In this document: positions 1 through 7,326 of the stretch, piece by piece
How positions within the stretch are numbered: the first letter of the stretch is position 1
Layout: the number at the start of each line of letters is the position of its first letter
Assembly: GCA_035633255.1 (NCBI GenBank)
Contig: DASQFD010000046.1
Span: 1 to 36,004 of the forward strand
Source: DASQFD01 sp035633255
GTDB lineage: Bacteria > Actinomycetota > Actinomycetes > Actinomycetales > Dermatophilaceae
Length of the DNA stretch: 36,004 nucleotides
Reading direction: 5' to 3'
Made by a program: the position numbers and the translations under genes
The notes under the pieces: generated by a model
Databases searched by the model: none
Seen by the model: the letters and a program-made list of their open reading frames with translations, nothing else
Told to the model about the DNA's origin: nothing

Positions 1-1
1 C

Positions 2-577
2 GTCGACGACCTGGCCGGGGGCGCCGGCAGCAAGGGCCTGCGCGGCCACCTCGCGGCGGCGGCACGCGGCGAGGTGACCACCGGCCTGGTCAAGGTGGTC
101 GGGCTGGCGGCCACCGGGCTCCTGGCCAGCGCGTCGGTCGACCGGTCCGCCGGTCGCGCCCTCGGCCCGGCCACCGCCGTCGGGGCCGGTGTGGTCGCGG
201 GCTCGGCCAACCTGGTGAACCTCCTCGACCTCCGCCCCGGCAGGGCGCTCAAGGCCGTCGTGCTGGCGGGGGTGCCGCTCGCCCTGCGGCCCGCGCGACC
301 CGGTGCCGCGGCGGCCGCCGCCGCGCTCGGCGCCTCGGCCGCGCTGCTGCCGCAGGACCTGCGGGGCACCGCGATGCTCGGCGACACCGGCGCGAACGCC
401 GCCGGGGCGCTGATCGGCGTGGCCCTCGTCGAGCGCCTCGACTCCCGCGGACGGCTGGCCACCCTGGCCGTGCTCACCGCCCTGACCCTGGCCTCGGAGC
501 GCGTGAGCTTCACCCGGGTGATCGAGGCGACCCCCGTCCTCCGGGAGCTCGACGCCCTCGGCCGGGGCCGGTCGTGA
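2..577 (+). CDS. MraY/WecA-family sugar-1-phosphate transferase, C-terminal part
   Basis: The reading frame is open from base 2, so the start lies outside the window; 191 residues are visible. The family (MraY, WecA, TagO) moves a sugar-1-phosphate from a UDP-sugar onto a polyprenyl phosphate at the inner membrane face. Two of its loops are visible: NLVNLLDLRPGR and AMLGDTGANAAG, the usual N-x-x-N-x-x-D and LGD-x-G-x-x-x-G signatures, with a KGLRGHL-x-A stretch before them. Most of the rest is hydrophobic Ala/Leu/Val helix. It lies just upstream of a MurJ-like flippase and a GT4 enzyme, which suggests one envelope-glycan pathway. The exact substrate cannot be read, and the protein looks diverged from true MraY. 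Confidence 0.65.
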   Translation, partial: VDDLAGGAGSKGLRGHLAAAARGEVTTGLVKVVGLAATGLLASASVDRSAGRALGPATAVGAGVVAGSANLVNLLDLRPGRALKAVVLAGVPLALRPARPGAAAAAAALGASAALLPQDLRGTAMLGDTGANAAGALIGVALVERLDSRGRLATLAVLTALTLASERVSFTRVIEATPVLRELDALGRGRS

Positions 578-640
578 CCGCCCGGGGCAGGTCGTGACCG
601 CCGGGTGGCCGGTCGTGACCGCCCGGGGCCGGTCGTGACC
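570..640 (+). repeat. 20-21 bp tandem repeat over a stop/start junction
   Basis: The block GGTCGTGACCGCCCGGGGC recurs at 570, 590, 611 and 631 with periods of 20, 21 and 20 bases and slight decay. The first unit carries the TGA stop of the upstream gene, and each later unit carries a GTGA that can act as a start or stop. The repeats therefore multiply possible starts for the MurJ-like gene in different frames. This looks like slippage duplication of a translational-coupling junction. Confidence 0.75.
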
Positions 641-2299
641 CCCCGGGCCGCCGGTGCCGCCCGGGCGGCGACCGGGGTGACCGCGGCAGCCGGCCTCATC
701 GCGGCCCTGACCCTGCTCTCACGCGTGGTCGGCTTCGGCCGCACCCTGGTCTTCGCCGAGTCGGTCCGGGCCGGCGGCGTCGGGGAGGTCTACAACTCGG
801 TCAACGCCGTCCCCAACGTCCTCTACGAGGTGGCGGCCGGCGGGGTGCTCGCCGCGGTGGCCGTCCCCGTCGTGGCGGGGCACCTCGGCCGCGGGGACGC
901 GGCGCGGGCCCACCACAGCGCCTCCGCGCTGCTGACGTGGTGCCTGGGCCTCCTCGTGCCGCTCGCCGTGCTCCTGGCCCTGGTGGCCGGCCCGGTCTCC
1001 CGGGCGCTGGTCGGCGACAGCGGGGTGCCGGGCGGTGCGGCGCTGGGGGAGCGGATGCTGCGCGTCTTCGCCGTGCAGGTGCCGCTCTACGGCGTGGGCG
1101 TGGTCCTGGGCGGGGTGCTCCAGGCGCACCGCCGATTCGCCGCGGTCGCGGTGGCCCCCATCCTCTCCAGCGCGGTCGTCATCGGCACCTACCTCGCCTA
1201 CGGTGCGCGGGTGGACGGGGCCACCTCCGGCGTCCCCGAGGGTGCCGTCGACCTGCTCGCGTGGGGCACGACCGCCGGGGTGGCGGTGCTCGCCCTGCCG
1301 CTGGCCGTCCCGGCGTGGCGAGCGGGCTTCCGGTGGCGACCGACGTGGCGCTTCCCCGAGGGTGACGGGCGCCGCTCCGCCGCGCTCGCCTCCGCGGGGC
1401 TCGTGGCGCTGGCGGCCCAGCAGGGCGCCGTCCTCGCCACGATCTGGGTCGCCAACCACCGCGGCGGGGGCGGCGCCTTCTCGGTGTACGGCTACATCCA
1501 GGCGGTCTACCTGCTCCCGTATGCCGTGCTCGCCGTCCCCGTCGCGACCGCGGCCTTCCCCGCCCTCGCCGGCGGGGTGGGTGCCCGGTCCGCGCTGGGC
1601 GGCCCCGCGGCCGGGCCCGACGAGCAGGCGCTCCTCGGCCGCTCGCTGCGCGCCGTCCTCGTGCTCACCGGACTCGGGGCCGCCGTGCTGCTCGCCGTCG
1701 CCCAGCCGGTCCAGGCCTTCTTCACCGCCCTGGACACCCGCCGGGGGGGCGGTGAGGTCAGCGGTCCGGCCCTGCTGGCGCTGGGCGACGGCCTGAGCGC
1801 CTACGCCCCCGGGCTGGTCGGGTTCGGGGCCGCCGCGCTGCTGCTCCGGGCGCTCTACGTGCACGGTCGGCCGCTGCACGGGGCGCTCGTCATGGCCGCC
1901 GGCTGGGCGGTCGCCGCACTGGTTCCGCTGCTCGTGCTCGGGGAGGGCGCCGGACCGGCCGCGACGCTGCGGGCCCTGGGGCTGGCGTCCTCGCTCGGGA
2001 TGACCCTGGCGGCGCTGGGGCTGGTCGTGCTCGTCCGCCGGTCCTGGGGCGCCGGCACGGTGGCGGGCTGCGGCCGCTCCCTGGCGGCGATCGTCGTGGC
2101 CGCCGCGGTGGCCCTCGCGCTCGGTGACACGGTGGCCCGTCTGCTGCCGCCGGAGGGTGTCGGGGGCTCGCTCCTCTGCGGCGCGGTCGCCGGCGCCGTG
2201 GCCGCGGTGGCCGGCGTGGCCGTCCTGGCGGTCGCCGACCCGGGCACCGTGGGCGCCGTCGTCGCGCGCGGCCGCAGCCGGCGCAGGGGCGAGCGGTGA
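605..2299 (+). CDS. murJ: MurJ/MviN-family lipid flippase-like membrane protein
   Basis: A polytopic protein of up to 564 residues. The N-terminus (TLLSRVVGFGRT, then Y-N-S-V-N-A-V-P-N and AAGGVLAAVAVPV) matches the first two helices of MurJ/MviN flippases of the MOP superfamily, which move lipid-linked sugars such as lipid II across the membrane. About 14 hydrophobic segments follow. The C-terminus is short and basic, without the pseudokinase and FhaA-binding domains of mycobacterial MurJ. The start is uncertain because of the repeats at 570-640: GTG 605 gives the longest product, GTG 635 is the other in-frame choice, and neither has a clear ribosome binding site. The stop overlaps the GT4 start (GTGA). 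Many actinomycetes encode another MurJ elsewhere, so this may be a paralogue serving another glycan. Confidence 0.8.
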   Translation: MAGRDRPGPVVTPRAAGAARAATGVTAAAGLIAALTLLSRVVGFGRTLVFAESVRAGGVGEVYNSVNAVPNVLYEVAAGGVLAAVAVPVVAGHLGRGDAARAHHSASALLTWCLGLLVPLAVLLALVAGPVSRALVGDSGVPGGAALGERMLRVFAVQVPLYGVGVVLGGVLQAHRRFAAVAVAPILSSAVVIGTYLAYGARVDGATSGVPEGAVDLLAWGTTAGVAVLALPLAVPAWRAGFRWRPTWRFPEGDGRRSAALASAGLVALAAQQGAVLATIWVANHRGGGGAFSVYGYIQAVYLLPYAVLAVPVATAAFPALAGGVGARSALGGPAAGPDEQALLGRSLRAVLVLTGLGAAVLLAVAQPVQAFFTALDTRRGGGEVSGPALLALGDGLSAYAPGLVGFGAAALLLRALYVHGRPLHGALVMAAGWAVAALVPLLVLGEGAGPAATLRALGLASSLGMTLAALGLVVLVRRSWGAGTVAGCGRSLAAIVVAAAVALALGDTVARLLPPEGVGGSLLCGAVAGAVAAVAGVAVLAVADPGTVGAVVARGRSRRRGER

Positions 2300-3405
2300 G
2301 GGTCGCGCTGGTGCTCGGCACGAGCACGGGCGGCGTCGGCCGCCACGTCGCCGACCTGGTCACCGGGCTGGGGGGGAGCGGTGCCCACGTGGTGGTCGCC
2401 TGCCCCCCGGAGGTGGAGGCCCGCTTCCGCTTCGCCGACCAGGGTGCCCACGTCGTGCCGCTCGAGGTCGCCGACCGGCCGAACCCGCTGGCGGACGCCC
2501 GGGCCACGGCCAGGCTGCGCGAGGTCGCCCGGGTCGTGGACGTCGTCCACGCCCACGGGCTGCGGGCCGCCGCCCTCGCCGTGCTCGCGACGGCGCGCAC
2601 CGCCACCCCGGTCGTCGCGACCCTTCACAACGCCGCTCCGGCCGGCGTCGTCACCGCCCGGGTCCACGCCGCTCTGGAGCGGGTCGTGGCGCGTGGCGCG
2701 GAGCTCGTCCTCGCCGTCTCCGCCGACCTCGCCGAGCGGATGCGGCGCCTCGGTGCCTCCGACGTGCAGCTCGCCGTCGTCGCGGCGCCGCTTCCCGGCA
2801 CGCCGACGCGCGACCGGTATGCCGTCCGCGCGGCGCTGGGGGTGCCGGGCGCGACCCCGCTCGTCGTCACCGTCGCCCGGCTCGCCCCCCAGAAGGACCT
2901 CGGCCTGCTCCTGGACGCGGTCGGCCTGCTCGTCGGGCGGGGCGAGGGCGACCTCCTCGCGGTCGTGGCCGGGGACGGTCCGGAGCGGGCGGCGCTGGCG
3001 GCCCGGGTGGACGACGAGGGGCTGCCGGTGCGGCTGCTCGGTGGGCGGGACGACGTGCCCGACCTCCTCGCCGCGGCGGACGCGGTCGTCTCGACGGCCC
3101 GGTGGGAGGGCCAGCCGGTGGCGCTGCAGGAGGCGCTGCACGCCGGTGCCGCCGTCGTCGCCACCGACGCCGGGGGGACCGCCGCCGTCGTCGGCGACGC
3201 CGCGCTGCTCGTGCCGGTCGGCGACGCGGAGGCCCTCGCGCGGGCGCTGCACGAGGTCCTCACCCGCACATCGGTGCGTGAGGACCTGCGCTCGAGGGCG
3301 GTGCAGCGGTCGGCGAGCCTGCCGAGCAGCCGGGACGCGCTGGAGGCCGCGGAGACGGCATACCGGCGCGTGTTGGGCGTCGCCGGGGCAGGCGGCCCGC
3401 CATGA
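2296..3405 (+). CDS. GT4-family glycosyltransferase (GT-B fold)
   Basis: A 369-residue protein starting at a GTG that overlaps the previous stop by 4 bases, so translation is probably coupled. The N-terminal Rossmann half has the glycine-rich acceptor loop (GTSTGGVGRHV) and a VHAHGL segment. The C-terminal half has VARLAPQKDL, VAGDGPE and the donor-binding E-x7-E element (E in WEGQPVALQEALHAG), followed by ATDAGG. This is typical of retaining GT4 enzymes using UDP- or GDP-sugars at the cytoplasmic membrane face. With the upstream transferase and flippase it makes a start, extend and flip set for a lipid-linked glycan. The sugar and acceptor cannot be inferred. The iterated octamer occurs at 2817 and 3356. 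Confidence 0.85.
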   Translation: MRVALVLGTSTGGVGRHVADLVTGLGGSGAHVVVACPPEVEARFRFADQGAHVVPLEVADRPNPLADARATARLREVARVVDVVHAHGLRAAALAVLATARTATPVVATLHNAAPAGVVTARVHAALERVVARGAELVLAVSADLAERMRRLGASDVQLAVVAAPLPGTPTRDRYAVRAALGVPGATPLVVTVARLAPQKDLGLLLDAVGLLVGRGEGDLLAVVAGDGPERAALAARVDDEGLPVRLLGGRDDVPDLLAAADAVVSTARWEGQPVALQEALHAGAAVVATDAGGTAAVVGDAALLVPVGDAEALARALHEVLTRTSVREDLRSRAVQRSASLPSSRDALEAAETAYRRVLGVAGAGGPP

Positions 3406-3407
3406 CG

Positions 3408-3413
3408 TATCGT
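3408..3413 (+). promoter_or_regulatory. -10 element of pyrG (TATCGT), leaderless-type
   Basis: TATCGT lies in the 16-base gap before pyrG and ends 8 bases before the GTG at 3422. This is the spacing of actinobacterial leaderless promoters, where transcription starts at or next to the start codon. No convincing -35 hexamer or Shine-Dalgarno sequence is present. Confidence 0.55.
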
Positions 3414-3421
3414 TGAAGCCC

Positions 3422-5128
3422 GTGGTGCTCCAGACGAAACACATCTTCGTGACCGGGGGCGTCGCCTCCTCCCTCGGCAAGGGGCTCACCGCCTCCAGCC
3501 TCGGGCACCTGCTGCGGGCCCGCGGGCTCCGGGTGACCATGCAGAAGCTCGACCCCTACCTCAACGTCGACCCCGGGACGATGAACCCGTTCCAGCACGG
3601 GGAGGTCTTCGTCACCGAGGACGGCGCCGAGACCGACCTCGACATCGGGCACTACGAGCGGTTCCTCGACGTCTCCCTCGGAGCCAGCGCCAACGTCACC
3701 ACCGGGCAGGTCTACAGCCGGGTCATCGCCAAGGAGCGGCGGGGGGAGTACCTCGGGGACACCGTGCAGGTGATCCCGCACATCACCAACGAGCTCAAGG
3801 ACCGGATGCGCGCGCAGGCCGCCGGCTCGCCGGGGGTGGACGACGCCGACGCACCGGACATCGTCATCACCGAGATCGGGGGCACGGTCGGTGACATCGA
3901 GTCGCTGCCCTTCCTGGAGGCCGCGCGGCAGGTGCGCCACGACCTCGGCCGCGACACCGTCTTCTTCCTCCACGTCTCCCTCGTCCCCTACCTCGCGCCG
4001 AGCGGGGAGCTGAAGACCAAGCCGACGCAGCACTCGGTCGCCGCGCTGCGCCAGGTCGGCATCCAGCCGGACGCGCTGGTGCTGCGGGCCGACCGCGAGA
4101 TCCCCGACGGCATCAAGCGCAAGATCTCCCTGATGTGCGACGTCGACACCGAGGCCGTGGCCGCCTGCGTCGACGCGCCGAGCATCTACGACATCCCCAA
4201 GGTCCTGCACGGTGAGGGGCTGGACGCCTACGTCGTCCGGCGCCTCGGCCTGACCTTCCGGGACGTCGGCTGGACCGAGTGGGACCGGCTGCTCGACCGG
4301 GTGCACGCGCCCGAGCACGAGGTGGAGGTGGCGCTGGTCGGGAAGTACGTGGACCTGCCCGACGCCTACCTCTCGGTGACCGAGGCGCTGCGGGCCGGTG
4401 GCTTCCACCACGACGCGCGGGTCCGGATCCGCTGGGTGGCCTCGGACGAGTGCCGCACCGAGGCGGGCGCCTCGCGGGTGCTGGGCGGCGTGGACGCCGT
4501 GCTGGTGCCCGGCGGCTTCGGCGTGCGGGGCATCGAGGGCAAGCTCGGGGCACTGCGGTGGGCACGGGAGCGCACGGTGCCCACGCTCGGGATCTGCCTG
4601 GGGCTGCAGTGCATGGTCATCGAGTACGCCCGGGACGTGGCGGGGATCGAGCAGGCCAGCTCGACCGAGTTCGACCCGGGGACCCCCGCGCCGGTGATCG
4701 CGACGATGGAGCAGCAGAAGGCGTTCGTCGACGGTGCCGGCGACCTGGGCGGGACGATGCGGCTCGGCTCGCAGCCGGCGCGCCTGGAGCCGGGGTCGGT
4801 CGTGGCCGAGGCCTACGGCGCGGTCGAGGTGGCCGAGCGGCACCGGCACCGCTACGAGGTCAACGAGCGCTACCGGGAGGAGCTCGCCGCGGCCGGCCTG
4901 CGGTTCAGCGGCGTGCACCCGGACCTGGGGCTGGTGGAGTTCGTGGAGCTGCCCCGGGAGGTCCACCCCTACTACGTCGGCACGCAGGCGCACCCCGAGT
5001 TCAAGTCGCGGCCGACCCGCGCGCACCCGCTCTTCGCCGGGCTCATCGGGGCGGCGCTGGCCGAGCAGCGCGCCAGCCGGCTGGTCGAGGTGGACCGGCC
5101 GCGCCAGGCCGTGCCGGCCGACGCGTGA
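3422..5128 (+). CDS. pyrG: CTP synthase
   Basis: A full-length CTP synthase (568 residues), which aminates UTP to CTP with glutamine and ATP in the last step of pyrimidine nucleotide synthesis. The N-terminal amidoligase domain has HIFVTGGVASSLGKGLTA (P-loop) and QKLDPYLNVDPGTMNPFQHGEV. The C-terminal class I glutaminase domain has the nucleophile Cys392 in GICLGLQ and the His524/Glu526 pair in HPEF. Two in-frame GTGs (3422, 3425) are possible starts; 3422 best fits the -10 spacing. The stop overlaps the Nudix start. In M. tuberculosis, pyrG is likewise followed by a Nudix gene. It is far from the pyrRBC operon at the right end and lacks that operon's PyrR leader. Confidence 0.97.
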   Translation: MVLQTKHIFVTGGVASSLGKGLTASSLGHLLRARGLRVTMQKLDPYLNVDPGTMNPFQHGEVFVTEDGAETDLDIGHYERFLDVSLGASANVTTGQVYSRVIAKERRGEYLGDTVQVIPHITNELKDRMRAQAAGSPGVDDADAPDIVITEIGGTVGDIESLPFLEAARQVRHDLGRDTVFFLHVSLVPYLAPSGELKTKPTQHSVAALRQVGIQPDALVLRADREIPDGIKRKISLMCDVDTEAVAACVDAPSIYDIPKVLHGEGLDAYVVRRLGLTFRDVGWTEWDRLLDRVHAPEHEVEVALVGKYVDLPDAYLSVTEALRAGGFHHDARVRIRWVASDECRTEAGASRVLGGVDAVLVPGGFGVRGIEGKLGALRWARERTVPTLGICLGLQCMVIEYARDVAGIEQASSTEFDPGTPAPVIATMEQQKAFVDGAGDLGGTMRLGSQPARLEPGSVVAEAYGAVEVAERHRHRYEVNERYREELAAAGLRFSGVHPDLGLVEFVELPREVHPYYVGTQAHPEFKSRPTRAHPLFAGLIGAALAEQRASRLVEVDRPRQAVPADA

Positions 5129-5793
5129 CCGGGGGAGCGGACGAGGCGGCGGGGCCGCTGCGCGACGTCCTGGCACCAGCCGTGGTGACCCGCGCCCGCA
5201 CCCTGTTCACCGGCCGGGTGTGGGACGTCGTGGAGGAGACCTTCGACCTCGGCGAGGCGGGGACGCTGACCCGCGAGGTCGTCGACCACCCCGGGGCGGT
5301 CGCGGTGCTCGCGCTCGACGAGGCGGACCGGGTGCTGCTGATCCGTCAGTACCGCCACCCCGTGGGGATGCACGAGTGGGAGCTGCCGGCCGGCATCCTC
5401 GACGTGGTGGGGGAGCCGCCGCAGGAGGCGGCCGCGCGGGAGCTGCACGAGGAGACCGACCACACGGCGCGCACCTGGCACGTGCTTGCCGACCACTTCT
5501 CCTCTCCCGGCGGGCTGAACGAGGCGCTGCGGATCTTCCTCGCCCGCGACCTCGCGCCGGTGCCGGACGGCGAGCGGCACGAGCGTGAGGGGGAGGAGCG
5601 GGGTATGCCGGTGCGCTGGGTGCCGCTGGACGAGGCCCGCGACGCGGTGCTGGCCGGCGGGCTGCACAACCCGACGTTGGTCATCGGCATCCACACCGCG
5701 TACGCGCTGCGCGAGCGCGGCTGGGCCGGGCTGCGCCCGGCGGACGCGCCGTGGCCGGAGCACCCCCGGCTCCGCGCGGCGCCCGGCGGGTGA
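5125..5793 (+). CDS. Nudix hydrolase, ADP-ribose pyrophosphatase type
   Basis: A 222-residue protein starting at GTG 5125, which overlaps the pyrG stop by 4 bases (GTGA). The Nudix box is clear: a Gly at about residue 90, then GE, then REL-x-EE (residues 105-110), which binds Mg2+ and the diphosphate. The preceding LLIRQYRHPVGMHEWELPAG and the later SSPGGLNEALRIFLA are typical of ADP-ribose pyrophosphatases (NudF-like), which cleave ADP-ribose to AMP and ribose-5-phosphate. In mycobacteria a homologue sits in the same place after pyrG. The actual substrate is an inference. The octamer at 5603 encodes Gly-Met-Pro here. Confidence 0.88.
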   Translation: MTGGADEAAGPLRDVLAPAVVTRARTLFTGRVWDVVEETFDLGEAGTLTREVVDHPGAVAVLALDEADRVLLIRQYRHPVGMHEWELPAGILDVVGEPPQEAAARELHEETDHTARTWHVLADHFSSPGGLNEALRIFLARDLAPVPDGERHEREGEERGMPVRWVPLDEARDAVLAGGLHNPTLVIGIHTAYALRERGWAGLRPADAPWPEHPRLRAAPGG

Positions 5794-6233
5794 GCCGGGG
5801 CGGGTCCGGAGGCGGGGTCGGGGTGGGCGCCGGGCGGGAGGAGGGCGCGTGCCCGTGCGGCGGTGTCCCGGTCGGCACGGCATACCGGCGGTGCTGTGGA
5901 CCGGCCCTGGGCGCGGAGGTGACCGCGGCGACCGCGGAGGCGTTGATGCGCTCGAGGTACACCGCCTACGCCCGGGGCGAGGCCGACCACCTCTTCCGCA
6001 CCTGGCACCCGGGCACGCGACCCGCCGACGTGGCGCCCGACCCGCGGGTGCGCTGGGTGGGGCTGAGCGTGCTCGAGGTCGTCGGTGGCGGCGCGAGCGA
6101 CGGCGAGGGCGTGGTGGAGTTCCGGGCGCAGTGGGTGAGCGCGGACGGCGGGCCGGTGCGGCGGGGGGAGCTGCACGAGCGCAGCCGGTTCGGGCGGCGG
6201 GCCGGTCGGTGGGTGTACGTCGGCAGGGCGTGA
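5790..6233 (+). CDS. YchJ-family metal-binding protein (SEC-C-like)
   Basis: A 147-residue protein starting at GTG 5790, overlapping the Nudix stop by 4 bases. The N-terminus has the CPCG...CCG cysteine cluster (Cys21, Cys23, Cys35, Cys36), a likely zinc knuckle. It is followed by the family block TAEALMRSRYTAYARGEADHLFRTWHPGTRP, which is typical of UPF0225/YchJ proteins. The rest resembles the small NTF2-like fold of these proteins, ending in a Trp-Val-Tyr strand. The molecular role of the family is not established. The 30-residue Gly-rich N-terminus before the cysteines may be partly untranslated. Confidence 0.85.
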   Translation: MSRGGSGGGVGVGAGREEGACPCGGVPVGTAYRRCCGPALGAEVTAATAEALMRSRYTAYARGEADHLFRTWHPGTRPADVAPDPRVRWVGLSVLEVVGGGASDGEGVVEFRAQWVSADGGPVRRGELHERSRFGRRAGRWVYVGRA

Positions 6234-6260
6234 GGCCCGGGCGACATTTTCCCGAACGCG

Positions 6261-6290
6261 TTGACACGGTGGTGGCGGCGCGGGCATGCT
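6261..6290 (+). promoter_or_regulatory. promoter of the lacI-manA-sugar cassette
   Basis: A consensus -35 TTGACA (6261-6266) is followed after 18 bases by CATGCT (6285-6290), a weak -10 placed 7 bases before the ATG at 6298, as in leaderless promoters. An 8-base palindrome AACGCGTT (6255-6262) overlaps the -35 and could be a second regulator site, centred 47 bases from the operator at 6298. Confidence 0.55.
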
Positions 6291-6297
6291 CGGGGCC

Positions 6298-6313
6298 ATG
6301 ACAACGTTGTCAT
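6298..6313 (+). promoter_or_regulatory. LacI-family operator overlapping the lacI start codon
   Basis: ATGACAACGTTGTCAT is a perfect 16-bp palindrome with a central CG, the layout typical of LacI/GalR operators. It begins at the A of the proposed start codon, so it covers both the transcription start and the first five codons. Autorepression of the cassette is the simple reading. The rare codons ACA, TTG and TCA here are explained by the operator. Confidence 0.75.
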
Positions 6314-7326
6314 CCACCCGGTCCGCGCGACCGACCATGGTGGATGTGGCCCGGGAGGCGCAGGTCTCCCTCAAGACGGTGTCGCGCGTGGTCAACCGGG
6401 AGCCCGGGGTCCGCCCGGAGACCTCCGAGCGGGTGCGGGCCGTCATGGAGCGCCTGGGCTTCCAGCGCAACGACAGCGCGAGGCAGCTCCGCCGGGGCAA
6501 GACCGCCAGCATCGGCCTGGTGGTGGAGGACCTGGCCAACCCCTTCTACTCCTCCCTCGCCGCCGCCATCGAGCAGGAGGCGCGCGAGGCGAGCCACCTG
6601 CTCATCAGCGGGTCCACCGAAGGCTCGGTCGAGCGGGAGGCGAGCCTGGTGGACGCCCTGCTCGACCGTCGGGTCGACGGGCTGGTGGTCGTGCCGGCCA
6701 CCGGGAGCGTCCCCGAGACCGCCGAGCGTCGGACCTGGGGCACCCCCTTGGTCTACGTCGACCGGCCGGTCGAGGGCGCGAGCGCCGACACCGTGCTCAG
6801 TGACAACGACGGCGGGATCCGGAGCGCGGTCGAGCACCTCGCCGGCCACGGCCACCGGGGGCTGGGCTACCTCGGGGACGCCCCGGACCTGTGGACCGCG
6901 CGACGGCGCGAGGCGGCCTTCCGCACGGCCTGCGCCGACCTCGCCCTGCCGGTCCCGCCCCGCGTGGCCATGGGGCCGCACACCGCCGGGTCCCTGGTCC
7001 CGGTGCTGAAGGAGTGGGGGCGAGGCGCCGAGCCCGCCACGGCACTGGTCACCGGCAACAACCGGGTCACCGTCGCCCTCCTGCACGCCCTGCAGGCCAG
7101 CGGGCTGCGCTTCTCCTTCGTCGGGTACGACGACTTCGAGCTCGCCGACGTCCTGGTGCCGCCGGTGACGGTGGTGCACCAGGACCCGCCGGAGCTGGGG
7201 CGGCGGGCGGCACGGCGGCTCTTCGGGCGGCTGGGCGGCGACGCGTCGCCCCCGCACACCGAACGGGTGCCCACGCGGCTCATCGTGCGGGAGTCCGGGG
7301 CGATGGCAGCGAGCGGGAGGTCGTGA
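6298..7326 (+). CDS. LacI-family transcriptional regulator of the sugar cassette
   Basis: A 342-residue regulator. Residues 13-35 (VDVAREAQVSLKTVSRVVN) form the LacI helix-turn-helix, followed by the hinge region (LRRGKTASIGLVVED). The rest is a periplasmic-binding-protein-like effector domain with VVPATGS, PLVYVDRP, VLSDNDGG and the C-terminal FVGYDDFELADVL. ATG 6298 is preferred to ATG 6286 because the latter lies inside the -10 hexamer. The gene begins inside a palindromic operator and ends overlapping manA (TGATG), so it probably regulates itself and the downstream sugar genes. The inducer is unknown; mannose or a mannoside is suggested by manA. Confidence 0.9.
   Translation: MTTLSSTRSARPTMVDVAREAQVSLKTVSRVVNREPGVRPETSERVRAVMERLGFQRNDSARQLRRGKTASIGLVVEDLANPFYSSLAAAIEQEAREASHLLISGSTEGSVEREASLVDALLDRRVDGLVVVPATGSVPETAERRTWGTPLVYVDRPVEGASADTVLSDNDGGIRSAVEHLAGHGHRGLGYLGDAPDLWTARRREAAFRTACADLALPVPPRVAMGPHTAGSLVPVLKEWGRGAEPATALVTGNNRVTVALLHALQASGLRFSFVGYDDFELADVLVPPVTVVHQDPPELGRRAARRLFGRLGGDASPPHTERVPTRLIVRESGAMAASGRS

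Noticed and set aside
719..1879. 386-codon minus-strand frame inside the MurJ-like gene
   Set aside because: Low-complexity Gly/Arg/Gln/His composition of an antisense shadow; the + strand frame has recognisable membrane protein motifs.
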